Shown here piece by piece: positions 8,702 to 17,571 of a DNA stretch of 64,000 bases. The DNA is from JAYPHU01 sp038127535. GTDB lineage: Bacteria; Pseudomonadota; Alphaproteobacteria; Rhodospirillales; UBA2165. A model generated the notes under the pieces. That model was not told the DNA's origin. It did not search any database and saw nothing but the letters and a program-made list of their open reading frames with translations. Made by a program: the position numbers and the translations under genes. The stretch covers positions 1 to 64,000 of the forward strand of contig JAYPHU010000014.1 in assembly GCA_038127535.1 (NCBI GenBank), read 5' to 3'. The first letter of the stretch is position 1. Every line of letters starts with the position of its first letter.

Positions 8702-8726
8702 GGGTGGGCGTTTATAGCGCCCACCC
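8702..8726 (+). terminator. Hairpin between binding protein and permease genes
   Basis: GGGTGGGCG (8702-8710), a 7-base loop and CGCCCACCC (8718-8726) form a perfect 9 bp GC-rich stem without a strong following T-run. In this position it probably protects the 3' end of the binding-protein message or attenuates the permease genes, giving more binding protein than membrane parts. Confidence 0.55.
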
Positions 8727-8781
8727 GGTTCAGCTTGTCTTTGAGTCCTTTTCAACAGCCTTTATTTGACGAGTCTTCCCC

Positions 8782-10542
8782 ATGCAAGATGCCGTCGCGC
8801 TCAGTCCTGCAGAACAACCGCGAAACAATAGGGTTCGAAACCGGTTAAGAGCCGCTTTCAACCAAGAAAATGTGGCGACTATGGCGGTCGCCCTGGTCAT
8901 TGCCGTTGCTGTCATTTTGCCGCTGATCGCTCTGGTGGTCAGCAGCTTTCTGGTCCTGGATGATCAAGGGTGGGATACCACCTGGGGGTTTGACAACTAT
9001 GTGACGCTGTTTACGGATCGCGTCATTCCAAAGGCATTTTTAAACACGCTCCTCATTTCCTCGGGATCGACTGTGGTGGCCACTGTATTGGGGGTGGCGC
9101 TTGCGTGGATCAACGCCCGCACAAACTGCCCGGGGCGGGATTATTTAGAGCCCTATAATCTTATTCCGTTTTTCCTTAGCCCGTTCGTTGGTGCCATCGC
9201 CTGGCACAATTTGGCCGCGCCGAAAACCGGGCTATTGAATATTTGGGCCCGAGACTATTTGGGAGTTGAGGGGCATTTGCTCAATGTTGATACCCTTTGG
9301 GGTGTGATTTGGGTGACCGGAATATTCTTCACCCCACTGGTTTACCTATTTGTCGTCGGTTCTTTGCGGCGCATGGATCCGTCGCTGGAGGACAGCGCCC
9401 GGACGACCGGTGCGGGTCTCTTAAGAACGACGATGACGGTCACCCTGCCGCTGGTGATGCCGGGCATTTTGTCCGGCGCCATTATCGTGTTTGTGACAAG
9501 CGCCGGCGAGTTTGGCGTTCCGTTCAAATTGAGTGCGCCGTACGGCTGGGAAACATTGACGACACAGATTTTCTCCAAGGCTGTGGGCGACGATGCGAAC
9601 CATTATCTGGGCGCGACCATGAGTATGGCGCTGGGTGTGATCACGGTATTCTTGATCTGGATTCAGCAACGCTATATTGCGCCGCGATCCTTCACCACCG
9701 TGACCGGCAAGGGCTTCCGACCGAATGTCCTGGATCTGGGCGGATGGAAGTGGGTCGCCTTCGGGTTCAACATTTCCTACATCCTGATCGCTGTTGTTTT
9801 GCCGATCCTCTGCCTGATTGTCGTTAGTCTGCATCCCGTTTGGACGGCAAAGATCGAATTCTCGCAGATGAGCTTTATCAACTATGAGAAGACGCTCTTC
9901 TTCTGGCAGCCCAACAGCATCAAGGCCGCCACGAACGGCATCTTTAACAGCTTTATTCTTGCCTTCATCGGGGCATCCCTCGCTATGGTCCTGGCCATTG
10001 TGATCAGCTACATGATCCATCGAACCAAGAATTTTGGCGCAAGGCTGCTGGATTTCTTATCCGTGGTGCCGATCGGTTTTCCGGGCATCGTCCTCGCCAT
10101 GGGTGTCTTGGTGACCTACATCCAGACACCGATCTATGCCACGCTCTGGATACTTTTGCTGGGTTATGTCACCCGGTTCTTCCCCTACGGCCAGCGGAAT
10201 GTCTCCTCCATCATGTTGGCGATCTCCGAAGAGTTGGATCAAAGCTCCAGGATGGCCGGTGCCACGTGGTTCACCACTTTGCGGCGGATCACAATCCCGC
10301 TTCTCAAGCCCGGCATTTTCGCCGGCTGGGTCCTGATGTTCATCATCTTTATGCGGGAGCTGTCGATTTCCATCATTTTGTACACTACCGGCACCGAGAC
10401 ATTGTCCGTCGGCGTGTACTACCTATCCAATTTTGAGAACGAGCCACTGACCGCGGCCCTTTCCATGGCCCAGACCGTGGTTCTACTTGCCTGTGTCTAT
10501 CTTTTCCGCAAAGTCGCCGGAAAAGAGGCCTTAACCGCATAG
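8782..10542 (+). CDS. ABC transporter permease, two fused transmembrane domains
   Basis: A 586-residue inner-membrane permease made of two binding-protein-dependent transport domains in one chain. This is the arrangement of FbpB, ThiP and AfuB-type importers. Each half carries an EAA loop for ATPase contact: ALEDSARTTGAGLLRTT-like in the first (as SLEDSARTTGAG) and ELDQSSRMAGATWFTTLRR in the second. About 12 hydrophobic segments are visible, starting near residue 33. The preceding hairpin separates it from the binding-protein gene, and the first ATPase gene starts 10 bases after its stop. Confidence 0.9.
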   Translation: MQDAVALSPAEQPRNNRVRNRLRAAFNQENVATMAVALVIAVAVILPLIALVVSSFLVLDDQGWDTTWGFDNYVTLFTDRVIPKAFLNTLLISSGSTVVATVLGVALAWINARTNCPGRDYLEPYNLIPFFLSPFVGAIAWHNLAAPKTGLLNIWARDYLGVEGHLLNVDTLWGVIWVTGIFFTPLVYLFVVGSLRRMDPSLEDSARTTGAGLLRTTMTVTLPLVMPGILSGAIIVFVTSAGEFGVPFKLSAPYGWETLTTQIFSKAVGDDANHYLGATMSMALGVITVFLIWIQQRYIAPRSFTTVTGKGFRPNVLDLGGWKWVAFGFNISYILIAVVLPILCLIVVSLHPVWTAKIEFSQMSFINYEKTLFFWQPNSIKAATNGIFNSFILAFIGASLAMVLAIVISYMIHRTKNFGARLLDFLSVVPIGFPGIVLAMGVLVTYIQTPIYATLWILLLGYVTRFFPYGQRNVSSIMLAISEELDQSSRMAGATWFTTLRRITIPLLKPGIFAGWVLMFIIFMRELSISIILYTTGTETLSVGVYYLSNFENEPLTAALSMAQTVVLLACVYLFRKVAGKEALTA

Positions 10543-10552
10543 AGCGTCTCTC

Positions 10553-11668
10553 ATGGATAATCAAAACCAGAACTCCGACGAGAACTACCTCGAAGTCTCC
10601 AACCTGATTAAGTGGTTCGGTGATGACCGGGCTGTCGACAATGTCTCTTTTTCCATTCCCAAGGGCCATTTTCTGACCCTTTTGGGGCCGTCCGGCTGCG
10701 GTAAGACCACAACACTGATGAGCATTGCCGGTCTCCACTCCATCGACAGCGGGACGATCCGGGTGGGTGACACGATCTATACCTCGCCAAACGAAGGGTT
10801 GTTTCTGGCGCCGGAAAAGCGGGATATCGGCATGGTTTTCCAGAGCTACGCCATTTGGCCGCATATGTCGGTGGCGCAGAACGTCGCCTATCCGCTGGAA
10901 ATTCAGAAACTTCCCCAGGACGAGATCGATGACCGGGTCGCCGATGTTTTGGCGTTGGTCGGGCTCACCGACATGGCGGATAAGATGGCGACCCAATTGT
11001 CGGGCGGACAGCAGCAACGGGCATCCTTGGCCCGAGCGATCGTCGGTCAACCCAAGTTGCTGCTTTTCGATGAACCGCTCTCAAACCTCGACCTCAAATT
11101 GCGGGAACAGATGAGGGTAGAGCTCAAACGCATCCAGAATGATGTGGGCATTACCTCGATTTACGTCACCCACGACCAGGCGGAAGCGCTGGTGATGAGC
11201 GATGACATCATCGTAATGAGTAAGGGCAAAATCGAACAAATGGGCGGCCCGCTTGAAATCTACAGCACCCCCGTGAACCGATATGTGTCCAACTTCATCG
11301 GCGTCGCCAATCTCCTCAACGGTAAGGTCGCGGAAACGGGATCAGACGGAGTGGGGCAGATCGAAGTCGATGTACCGGGCAATCCCATAAAAATCGGCTG
11401 CCGGTTTGCGGACAATTTCTCTACCGGCGAGGAGGTTGTACTCTCCGTGCGGCCGGAGAATATCCATCCTCTACGCGAGAAGAATAGTGAGGACGTGCTT
11501 GAAGGTACCATTACCTCGGCGACATTCCTCGGCAATTATGTGGATTGCCGGGTGGACTGGCGGGGATTTGAGTGGAAGGTCATTTCCCACCCCCGGATGG
11601 GGCTCAAAGAGGGCGAGCCCATTTACTTGAAATTCGACACCAACCAAATTCTAGCTGTGAAGCCATGA
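10553..11668 (+). CDS. ABC transporter ATP-binding protein 1
   Basis: A 371-residue ATPase with Walker A GPSGCGKT (45-52), Q-loop Gln97, signature LSGGQ (149-153), Walker B LLLFDEP (169-175) and H-loop THDQAEAL. The C-terminal third is a TOBE-like regulatory domain (LSVRPENIHPL), as in MalK/FbpC/PotA-type ATPases. A second ATPase gene of the same length follows with an ATGA overlap. The permease has two non-identical halves, so the pair may form a heterodimer. Confidence 0.92.
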   Translation: MDNQNQNSDENYLEVSNLIKWFGDDRAVDNVSFSIPKGHFLTLLGPSGCGKTTTLMSIAGLHSIDSGTIRVGDTIYTSPNEGLFLAPEKRDIGMVFQSYAIWPHMSVAQNVAYPLEIQKLPQDEIDDRVADVLALVGLTDMADKMATQLSGGQQQRASLARAIVGQPKLLLFDEPLSNLDLKLREQMRVELKRIQNDVGITSIYVTHDQAEALVMSDDIIVMSKGKIEQMGGPLEIYSTPVNRYVSNFIGVANLLNGKVAETGSDGVGQIEVDVPGNPIKIGCRFADNFSTGEEVVLSVRPENIHPLREKNSEDVLEGTITSATFLGNYVDCRVDWRGFEWKVISHPRMGLKEGEPIYLKFDTNQILAVKP

Positions 11669-12780
11669 CCCAGAATTCCGACTTCTCCATGGTCGATATC
11701 GACCATCTCGTAAAACGCTTTGGTCCGGAGACGGCGGTCGACGATTTCAACATCTCGATCAAGGAAGGGGAGTTCGTCACCCTATTGGGTCCTTCGGGGT
11801 GCGGCAAAACCACGACACTAAGGTGCATCATTGGCTTGGAACGGCCGGATCAGGGTGAAATTCGTGTGGCCGGCACGCCGGTCGTGTCAGCGGAGAAAAA
11901 TATCTATCTCTATCCTGAGGATCGGGATCTCGGCATGGTGTTTCAAAGTTATGCCGTTTGGCCCCATATGACGGTTTTTGACAATGTCGCCTATGGTCTG
12001 AAAATTCGCAAAGTCTCCGGCGCAGAGTTGAAAAGCAAAACCATGCGGGCGCTTGAGCTCGTCGATTTGGCGCATCTGGCGGACCGGTATGCAACGAAGC
12101 TATCGGGCGGACAGCGGCAGCGGGTCGCTTTGGCGCGGGCCATTGTCTACGAACCCAAGGTGATCCTGTTTGACGAGCCGCTCTCCAACCTGGACGCAAA
12201 GCTTCGGGAGCAAATGCGCGACGAGATCGTTCGCCTGCAGAAAGAGGTCGGCATTACCTCCGTCTATGTCACTCATGATCAGTCCGAAGCCTTGGTGATG
12301 AGCGACCGTATCGTGGTGATGGATAAAGCCGTCATTCAACAAATCGGCGATCCGGCGACGATTTATTCAAATCCCGCCAACTCGTTTGTTGCGAATTTCA
12401 TCGGCGTAACCAGCCTGCTGGAAGGCTCGCTTCTTGGCCGGTCCGGTGATTTATGTGAGATGGAAATTTTCGGCGCCGAGTCAAAATTGGTGGTGAAGGC
12501 CGTCGGCGGCGAGGGTGCTTTGCCCGGCGATAAACTGTTTTTGAGCCTTCGGCCCGAGGATGTCACGTTGCATATTTCAAAACCCGCGGACCTGAACGGC
12601 CACAATGTCGTTGAAGGCCAGGTGATCGATACGATTTATCTCGGCAACTTCATGGAGGGCCGCATCAAGGTGGGGTCCAATGAAATCGGAATCCAGATCA
12701 ATCACTATGAAAGCCTGGAGCCCGGCCAGTCGGTCTATCTTTCCTTCGCACCCGATCACGGGCTTTGCCTGACCAGTTAG
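11665..12780 (+). CDS. ABC transporter ATP-binding protein 2
   Basis: A second 371-residue ATPase in the same operon. Walker A GPSGCGKT (42-49), signature LSGGQ (146-150) and Walker B VILFDEP (166-172) are intact, and a TOBE-like C-terminal domain is present (LSLRPEDVTL). The start used here is the ATG inside ATGA at 11665, shared with the stop of the first ATPase. A longer frame from 11572 runs out of register through the first ATPase gene and is not credible. Two complete, diverged ATPases for one importer is less common than a homodimer in this family. Confidence 0.92.
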   Translation: MTQNSDFSMVDIDHLVKRFGPETAVDDFNISIKEGEFVTLLGPSGCGKTTTLRCIIGLERPDQGEIRVAGTPVVSAEKNIYLYPEDRDLGMVFQSYAVWPHMTVFDNVAYGLKIRKVSGAELKSKTMRALELVDLAHLADRYATKLSGGQRQRVALARAIVYEPKVILFDEPLSNLDAKLREQMRDEIVRLQKEVGITSVYVTHDQSEALVMSDRIVVMDKAVIQQIGDPATIYSNPANSFVANFIGVTSLLEGSLLGRSGDLCEMEIFGAESKLVVKAVGGEGALPGDKLFLSLRPEDVTLHISKPADLNGHNVVEGQVIDTIYLGNFMEGRIKVGSNEIGIQINHYESLEPGQSVYLSFAPDHGLCLTS

Positions 12781-12857
12781 GGTTTCGCGTGCCGGACTGG
12801 CCTTTGGCGGATCGGACTACAGGAAACTTATAACAACAAACATACGGGGAGAGCAGC

Positions 12858-13895
12858 TTGATCAATCTAGCGGTTGTCGGACTCGGCGTCTGGGGACAGC
12901 GCCATGTCAGGTCGGCGAGAGCCTCGAGTAGGTTCGACATCAACGTGGCCGTGGATCCTTCCCCGGCGGCGGCTGAGGTCGCTGGAAACCTGGGTCTTGA
13001 GCTTCGGGCCTCCCTGAACCAGGCGCTAGAAGATCCGAAAATAGATGCCATCGCGCTTGCCACACCGCACTCCCAACACACTCAGCAGATCATCGAGGCG
13101 GCGGCAGCCGGAACGCCTGTTTACACGGAGAAGCCGTTTGCTCTGAACGCGGCTGATGCACGCGCCGCCGTCGATGCGGCCAAGAAAGCGGGTATTCCGC
13201 TGGCGCTTGGCCATGATCAGCGGAACTATCCTTCGATTCAACGCCTGTCAGAAATCATCAACGATGGTGCGCTGGGCACGATCTCCCATTTGGATACGAC
13301 GTTGATCCATGACTCGCTGCTTCGCCCCTATCAGGATTTGATGGCCGACGAGAACACGAACTATGCCCGCAGATGGCGTCTTGAACAGGACGAAGCGCCG
13401 GCCGGCCCGATCTCACAGTTCGGCATTCACAGAATTGATACGATGATCCAGTTGATGGGACCGATCGACTGGGTGATTGCCTCGCCGTCGTCAACCGCGA
13501 TTGACCCCGACTTGATCGACACGGTGAGCATCACGGTCCAGTTCGCCGGCGGCCAATTGGGGCATTTGTCCAACTCAATCGCCTCTCCCCTCTATTCCCG
13601 GCTACAGATTTTCGGCACCAGTGGTTGGGCTGAATCCCGGGGCCCGGAGACGTTTGAAGATTACCGGGAATGCTCGCTTGTGGACCTGCACGTCCTTAAG
13701 GATGGAGAACGCACTTTTGAGGCGTTTCCGATCATAGATTCGGTGGCGGCAAACTTTGCCAGCTTTGCCGACGCGATTGAGGGCAAAGCGGACTTCATCA
13801 TTCCCATGGAAGATATGATTCACGTGATCGAAGTCGTGGACGCTATCCGCGAGTCCATTGCCGGCGGCCAAAGGGTCTTGATAAAACGGGATTAG
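12858..13895 (+). CDS. Gfo/Idh/MocA family NAD(P)-dependent oxidoreductase
   Basis: A 345-residue dehydrogenase. The N-terminal Rossmann motif GLGVWGQRHV binds NAD(P), and TEKPF holds the EKP lysine used in catalysis by this family. Typical substrates are sugars, inositols or related polyols. Translation most likely starts at the TTG at 12858, which has GGGGAGAG upstream. It follows the ABC importer on the same strand after 77 bases, so it may oxidise the imported compound. It converges on, and overlaps by 4 bases, the aldo/keto reductase gene. Confidence 0.87.
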   Translation: MINLAVVGLGVWGQRHVRSARASSRFDINVAVDPSPAAAEVAGNLGLELRASLNQALEDPKIDAIALATPHSQHTQQIIEAAAAGTPVYTEKPFALNAADARAAVDAAKKAGIPLALGHDQRNYPSIQRLSEIINDGALGTISHLDTTLIHDSLLRPYQDLMADENTNYARRWRLEQDEAPAGPISQFGIHRIDTMIQLMGPIDWVIASPSSTAIDPDLIDTVSITVQFAGGQLGHLSNSIASPLYSRLQIFGTSGWAESRGPETFEDYRECSLVDLHVLKDGERTFEAFPIIDSVAANFASFADAIEGKADFIIPMEDMIHVIEVVDAIRESIAGGQRVLIKRD

Positions 13896-14878
13896 GCCTG
13901 CACAGGGTCAGCGGGAGTATCGGGTGTCTTATGCCATCCATCTAGACCGACGCCTTCCAAATGCCCGAACGCTTGTTTGAGACGCTGGACATCGGCGGCG
14001 GCAAGCGGCGGTTTTAGGATCGAATTGAGATTGGTTTGCAGGTGGTCCAAATCACCGGTGCCGAAGAGCACGACATCGGCGCCGGGTTCATGGCGAACAT
14101 AGCGGTAGCAGGCATCGATTACGCTGCTGGCGCCTTCTTCATGCATTAGAAAGCCCAGAGGATCGCTTCTGTCTACAGTGGACGGGTCGAGCCTTCCCTG
14201 CGCGATCAAGGCATCGATTTCCGTCTGCAGCCGTCCCGGGGCGCTGAACAAGGTCCGGACGGCGAACATGATCTGCGTGCCGATGCCCAGTTTTTGCGTC
14301 ATCGGAAAAACAACCTTCTCGGCATTCTGATTGAGGAGTGAATAGGCCACCATAACCACGTCCAAAAAGTCATCCTCAAAGGCCCGTTGCAGCGCTTCGT
14401 GCCGATGATGAATTTGTGAGTATTCGCTGGCAGCGAAGAAACGGAACTTTCCCTTTGCCCGCTCTTTTTCAAGGGCTGGCAAGATTTCGTCCTGAACCCG
14501 GTCATAGCAGTGCAGGCTAAAGGCGTGAATGTGGTAAATGTCGATATAGTCCGTGCCGAGCTGCCTCAGAGAATTATCGAGCCCCTCCAGGATTTCCTTG
14601 GTCGAATATGTCCGTCCCTCCCACTCTGCATAATGCTTTGTGGAAAGAACGAGCTCGTCCCGGGGCATTCCCTTGATCGCCTGCCCCACGATGCCCTCGG
14701 TGCCATAGGCCGGAGCCGTGTCGATCAGATTGACGCCTAACTCCATCGCCCGATGGATGATGCCGATAGACTCCTCCTCGGATTTTCCAGCCGCCTGTCC
14801 CAGCTTCGAAAACCCGCCGCAGCCTAGGCCGGCGACGCCAACCTTCAACCCGGTTCTGCCGAGCGTTTTGTATTCCAT
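13892..14878 (-). CDS. Aldo/keto reductase
   Basis: A 328-residue NADPH-dependent reductase of the TIM-barrel AKR superfamily. The catalytic tetrad is visible: Asp53 and Tyr58 in NLIDTAPAYG, Lys81 in LSTKHY, and a histidine in YHIHAF (about 118). The sequence resembles the L-galactose or D-threo-aldose dehydrogenase branch. It precedes a cupin gene in opposite order on the same strand (cupin first, then this gene, 23-base gap), so the two probably form a small operon. The substrate is unknown. Confidence 0.88.
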   Translation of the reverse strand: MEYKTLGRTGLKVGVAGLGCGGFSKLGQAAGKSEEESIGIIHRAMELGVNLIDTAPAYGTEGIVGQAIKGMPRDELVLSTKHYAEWEGRTYSTKEILEGLDNSLRQLGTDYIDIYHIHAFSLHCYDRVQDEILPALEKERAKGKFRFFAASEYSQIHHRHEALQRAFEDDFLDVVMVAYSLLNQNAEKVVFPMTQKLGIGTQIMFAVRTLFSAPGRLQTEIDALIAQGRLDPSTVDRSDPLGFLMHEEGASSVIDACYRYVRHEPGADVVLFGTGDLDHLQTNLNSILKPPLAAADVQRLKQAFGHLEGVGLDGWHKTPDTPADPVQA

Positions 14879-14901
14879 GAGCCTTTATATTCAGATGCGT
14901 T

Positions 14902-15294
14902 TTAACCGGCAGGCGTTCCCGCGATGCCGGCGCGCAAGTCCTTACAAGTGAAGAACTTACAATCCGCTTCCTCTGAAACGGTGACCGAATGGGTCACATT
15001 CGCCGGAAAATAAATCAGGCTCCCGGGGCCGGCGGTGGAGTGTAGGCCGTCGACCGTGACGTCAAGCTGGCCTTGCAGGATATAAACCCACTGTTCATTA
15101 GGGTGAAAATGCGGGGCCGATGTCTTCCCGGCGGGAAGCGTCATGAGACCGACTTGCGTTAGTTCCCCTTCAACGACCGGGCCAAATGTTTCCGCATAAC
15201 CGGGGCCGGCGTCTACGCCCTGTAATTGTTCAAAATCAAAAATGTACTCGTTCGATCCGGCCTTGTACGCGCCGTCTGTCTTGGTTTCAGTCAT
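14902..15294 (-). CDS. Small cupin-domain protein
   Basis: A 130-residue single-domain cupin. The metal-binding motif is seen in HFHPNEQWVYILQGQLDV (two His and a Glu), with a second histidine in ANVTHSVTV. Such proteins act as small dioxygenases, isomerases or ligand sensors. The sequence does not separate these. I chose the ATG at 15294 because the conserved region starts soon after it. The frame could begin at 15351 without adding any domain. Confidence 0.8.
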   Translation of the reverse strand: MTETKTDGAYKAGSNEYIFDFEQLQGVDAGPGYAETFGPVVEGELTQVGLMTLPAGKTSAPHFHPNEQWVYILQGQLDVTVDGLHSTAGPGSLIYFPANVTHSVTVSEEADCKFFTCKDLRAGIAGTPAG

Positions 15295-15502
15295 TGAATA
15301 TCGTCCATCTCTCGATTGGTGGAATGCTATCTGAAGATTAGAGTTTATCAAATAAATCGCCCTCCGGCCATCTGCGGCATTTATGGCAAGCTATGGTGAT
15401 CAGCCCCCCTCCCGACATTCCTCCAGGATTCGGCCTTGCCTTCCCTGACCTGAACCCGCCTAATTGGTCCACGCAACATCGTTAAAAGGGAGGCGCTATC
15501 TC

Positions 15503-16285
15503 ATGCAATTGCCGTCAAAAATCGTCGATATTTCCATGCCGCTGGACAACGACACCGTGGTCGATCCGGATATCATGCGGCCGCAAATCCGCTATGTGAA
15601 ACACGAAGAAAATGCCGAAGCCATGGCCGGCTTCTTTGAGGGCATGAAACCGGAGGACCTGCCTGACGGCCAGGGCTGGGCCTGGGAGATAATCACGCTG
15701 ACCACCCACAACGGCACCCATATGGATGCGCCGTGGCACTATCATTCCCACGACAAAGACGGCAACCCGATGCAGACCATCGACGAGATGCCGCTGGATT
15801 GGTTCTTTCGCCCCGGCGTGAAGCTGGATTTTCGCAACAAGCCGGACGGGTATGTGATCGAGCCGGAGGATATCGAAGAAGAGCTGAAGCGCATCGATTA
15901 TGAGCTGAAACCTCTGGATATCGTGCTGTTCAACACCAAGGCCAGCGAATACTATGGCAAGGACGGCTACCTCACCCACGGTGTCGGCATCGGCAAGGAA
16001 GCCACCCTCTATATGACCGCGGATCACGGCATCCGGGTCACCGGCATTGACGCCTGGGGCTGGGACGCGCCGTTCCTGCTGGCCAAGGACCAATACGCCA
16101 AGGACCATGATGCGATGAAGGTCTGGCAGGGTCACTGGGCGGGGATCGAGCAGCCCTATTGCCACATGGAGAAGCTGTTGAACCTGGAGCAACTGCCGCC
16201 CCATGGTTTCATGGTGAACTGTTTCCCGTGGAAGATTAAGGGTGCGTCCGGCGGCTATGTCCGCGCGGTGGCGATGTTCGATTAG
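15503..16285 (+). CDS. Cyclase family protein (kynurenine formamidase-like hydrolase)
   Basis: A 260-residue metal-dependent hydrolase of the cyclase family (PF04199-type), which contains kynurenine formamidase and isatin hydrolase. The metal motif HNGTHMDAPWH provides His69, His73, Asp75 and His79. These enzymes open cyclic or N-formyl amides. The start at 15503 has AAAAGGGAGG upstream, and a longer frame from 15464 lacks this. It converges on the flavin monooxygenase-like gene at the end of the TRAP operon, and together they could oxidise and hydrolyse an imported ring compound (inference). Confidence 0.88.
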   Translation: MQLPSKIVDISMPLDNDTVVDPDIMRPQIRYVKHEENAEAMAGFFEGMKPEDLPDGQGWAWEIITLTTHNGTHMDAPWHYHSHDKDGNPMQTIDEMPLDWFFRPGVKLDFRNKPDGYVIEPEDIEEELKRIDYELKPLDIVLFNTKASEYYGKDGYLTHGVGIGKEATLYMTADHGIRVTGIDAWGWDAPFLLAKDQYAKDHDAMKVWQGHWAGIEQPYCHMEKLLNLEQLPPHGFMVNCFPWKIKGASGGYVRAVAMFD

Positions 16286-16305
16286 CCGGAGAGGCTAGCC
16301 GCCAG

Positions 16306-17406
16306 TTAGACCTTGCTGATACCCAGGACGTTCCACTGGGTCTTCTTGTCGGTCGCGCCCACCAGCACCCGGCCACAATCCTCCAGGATTTGATCGGCCA
16401 GGAAAATATGCTGGGTGCCTGAGTGGATGTCCCGGTAGCAGCGCTGCAGGATCGAATCTCGAAGCGAGATGCCGCGAGATGCCTTATGGACGAAGGTGGC
16501 GATTTCCGACACCACGTCATGGATGTGCCGCATGGCGAGGCGGATGACCGTGATCTGACGGATGCTGGCGCGCTTGTTGCGCGCGTAGGTATCGGAAACA
16601 TCCTCCCAGGCCTCGTAGATCCAGGCGCGGGCGGCAAGGTAATTGGCTTGGGCCTCGGCGAATTCCTTCAGAAATCCGGCGCCGTCTTGCATCTTGCCGA
16701 ACGCGTCTGCCCGGCTGCTGGCAATCATCGTGATTTCATCCAGGACCCGACGGCCGACGCCCAGGGCCCAGGCCGTGTGCCCCCAGGTGGTGTTCACCGG
16801 CAGCCCGTCCGCATACATGATCCCGCCCCGGTACTGGGTCGGGTGATCGAACGGATAGCAGTATTCCTCACCGACGAAGAGTTCCTTTGTCTTGGTCGTA
16901 TAGTCAAAACTGCCGGTGCCGCGGAGACCTAAGGTCTTCCAGTTCCCAGTCAGCTTGATCGTGTCTCTGGCATGATGAGCGAGGATGACTTGCGGCCGGC
17001 CTTTCTCATCCAAACGCATGGACTTGCCGTCATCGGAAATAAAGCAGCCGGTGTGAATCCATTCGGCATGGTGAATGGTGCTGCCGTAGCCCCACTTACC
17101 TTTGATCATATAGCCGCCCTTCACCGGCCGGGCGAAGCCCCGCGGCACCCCGTGCCCGGCGACGAGGGTATCCCGCCCCTTGGGGTAGACTTTGCGAACG
17201 CCTTTTTCCGGCATGAAGGGGCCGGCTGAGGAGCCTTGCACCCCGTGCACCATCAGGCACCAGCCGGCGGAGGCATCAGCGTGGCTGACCATCTCGGCGA
17301 TTTCCAGGCCTTCGATGTAAGAGATTTCAGAGCCGCCCAGCGCTCTCGGCACCATCATGGCGGAGAGGCCGGTGCGGCGCAGCTCCGCCATCAGCTTATC
17401 CGTCAT
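16306..17406 (-). CDS. Acyl-CoA dehydrogenase-fold flavin monooxygenase-like protein, probably 5'-interrupted
   Basis: A 366-residue protein with the acyl-CoA dehydrogenase fold: MVPRALGGSE near the N-terminus and a helical C-terminal domain. Residues such as LGLRGTGSFD resemble the two-component flavin monooxygenase group (HpaB/HsaA/DszC-like) more than true acyl-CoA dehydrogenases. The ATG at 17406 has no ribosome site and lies inside the expected first helix. The same frame runs upstream without a break except for one TAG at 17434-17436, to an ATG at 17562 with a GGGGA site, 10 bases after the TRAP permease stop. The intact ancestor probably spanned 16306-17562. Either the gene is now dead, is read through, or the base is a sequencing error. 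Confidence 0.75.
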   Translation of the reverse strand: MTDKLMAELRRTGLSAMMVPRALGGSEISYIEGLEIAEMVSHADASAGWCLMVHGVQGSSAGPFMPEKGVRKVYPKGRDTLVAGHGVPRGFARPVKGGYMIKGKWGYGSTIHHAEWIHTGCFISDDGKSMRLDEKGRPQVILAHHARDTIKLTGNWKTLGLRGTGSFDYTTKTKELFVGEEYCYPFDHPTQYRGGIMYADGLPVNTTWGHTAWALGVGRRVLDEITMIASSRADAFGKMQDGAGFLKEFAEAQANYLAARAWIYEAWEDVSDTYARNKRASIRQITVIRLAMRHIHDVVSEIATFVHKASRGISLRDSILQRCYRDIHSGTQHIFLADQILEDCGRVLVGATDKKTQWNVLGISKV

Positions 17407-17433
17407 GTGATGACGTTTTTCAGACTCGTCTGC

Positions 17434-17562
17434 CTACGCCTCCACCAGGGGCAGAAGGTCCTTGGCCGACTTCAGAAGCTGGCGATAGGTGGGCGGGCGG
17501 CGTGTTGGTTTCGGCTTCGACTTTGTTCTGGCTTTAGCCTTGGTGGCCGCGCGCTTGGCCAT
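17434..17562 (-). pseudogene. N-terminal fragment of the flavin monooxygenase-like gene
   Basis: 42 codons in frame with the downstream gene, ending at a TAG. The product starts with a Lys/Ala/Pro-rich tail (MAKRAATKAKARTKSK) and then reads TYRQLLKSAKDLLPLVEA. After the stop it resumes with ADESEKRHH and MTDKLMAELRRTGL. That joined segment looks like the first helices of an acyl-CoA dehydrogenase-fold enzyme. The start has GGGGA upstream and follows the DctM stop by 9 bases, so it is in the TRAP operon. Confidence 0.65.
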
Positions 17563-17571
17563 GGGAGTCCC

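Noticed and set aside
7544..8755. 403-codon minus frame over the ABC binding protein
   Set aside because: Antisense to a gene with signal peptide and ribosome site; composition is His/Arg-rich and unlike a family.
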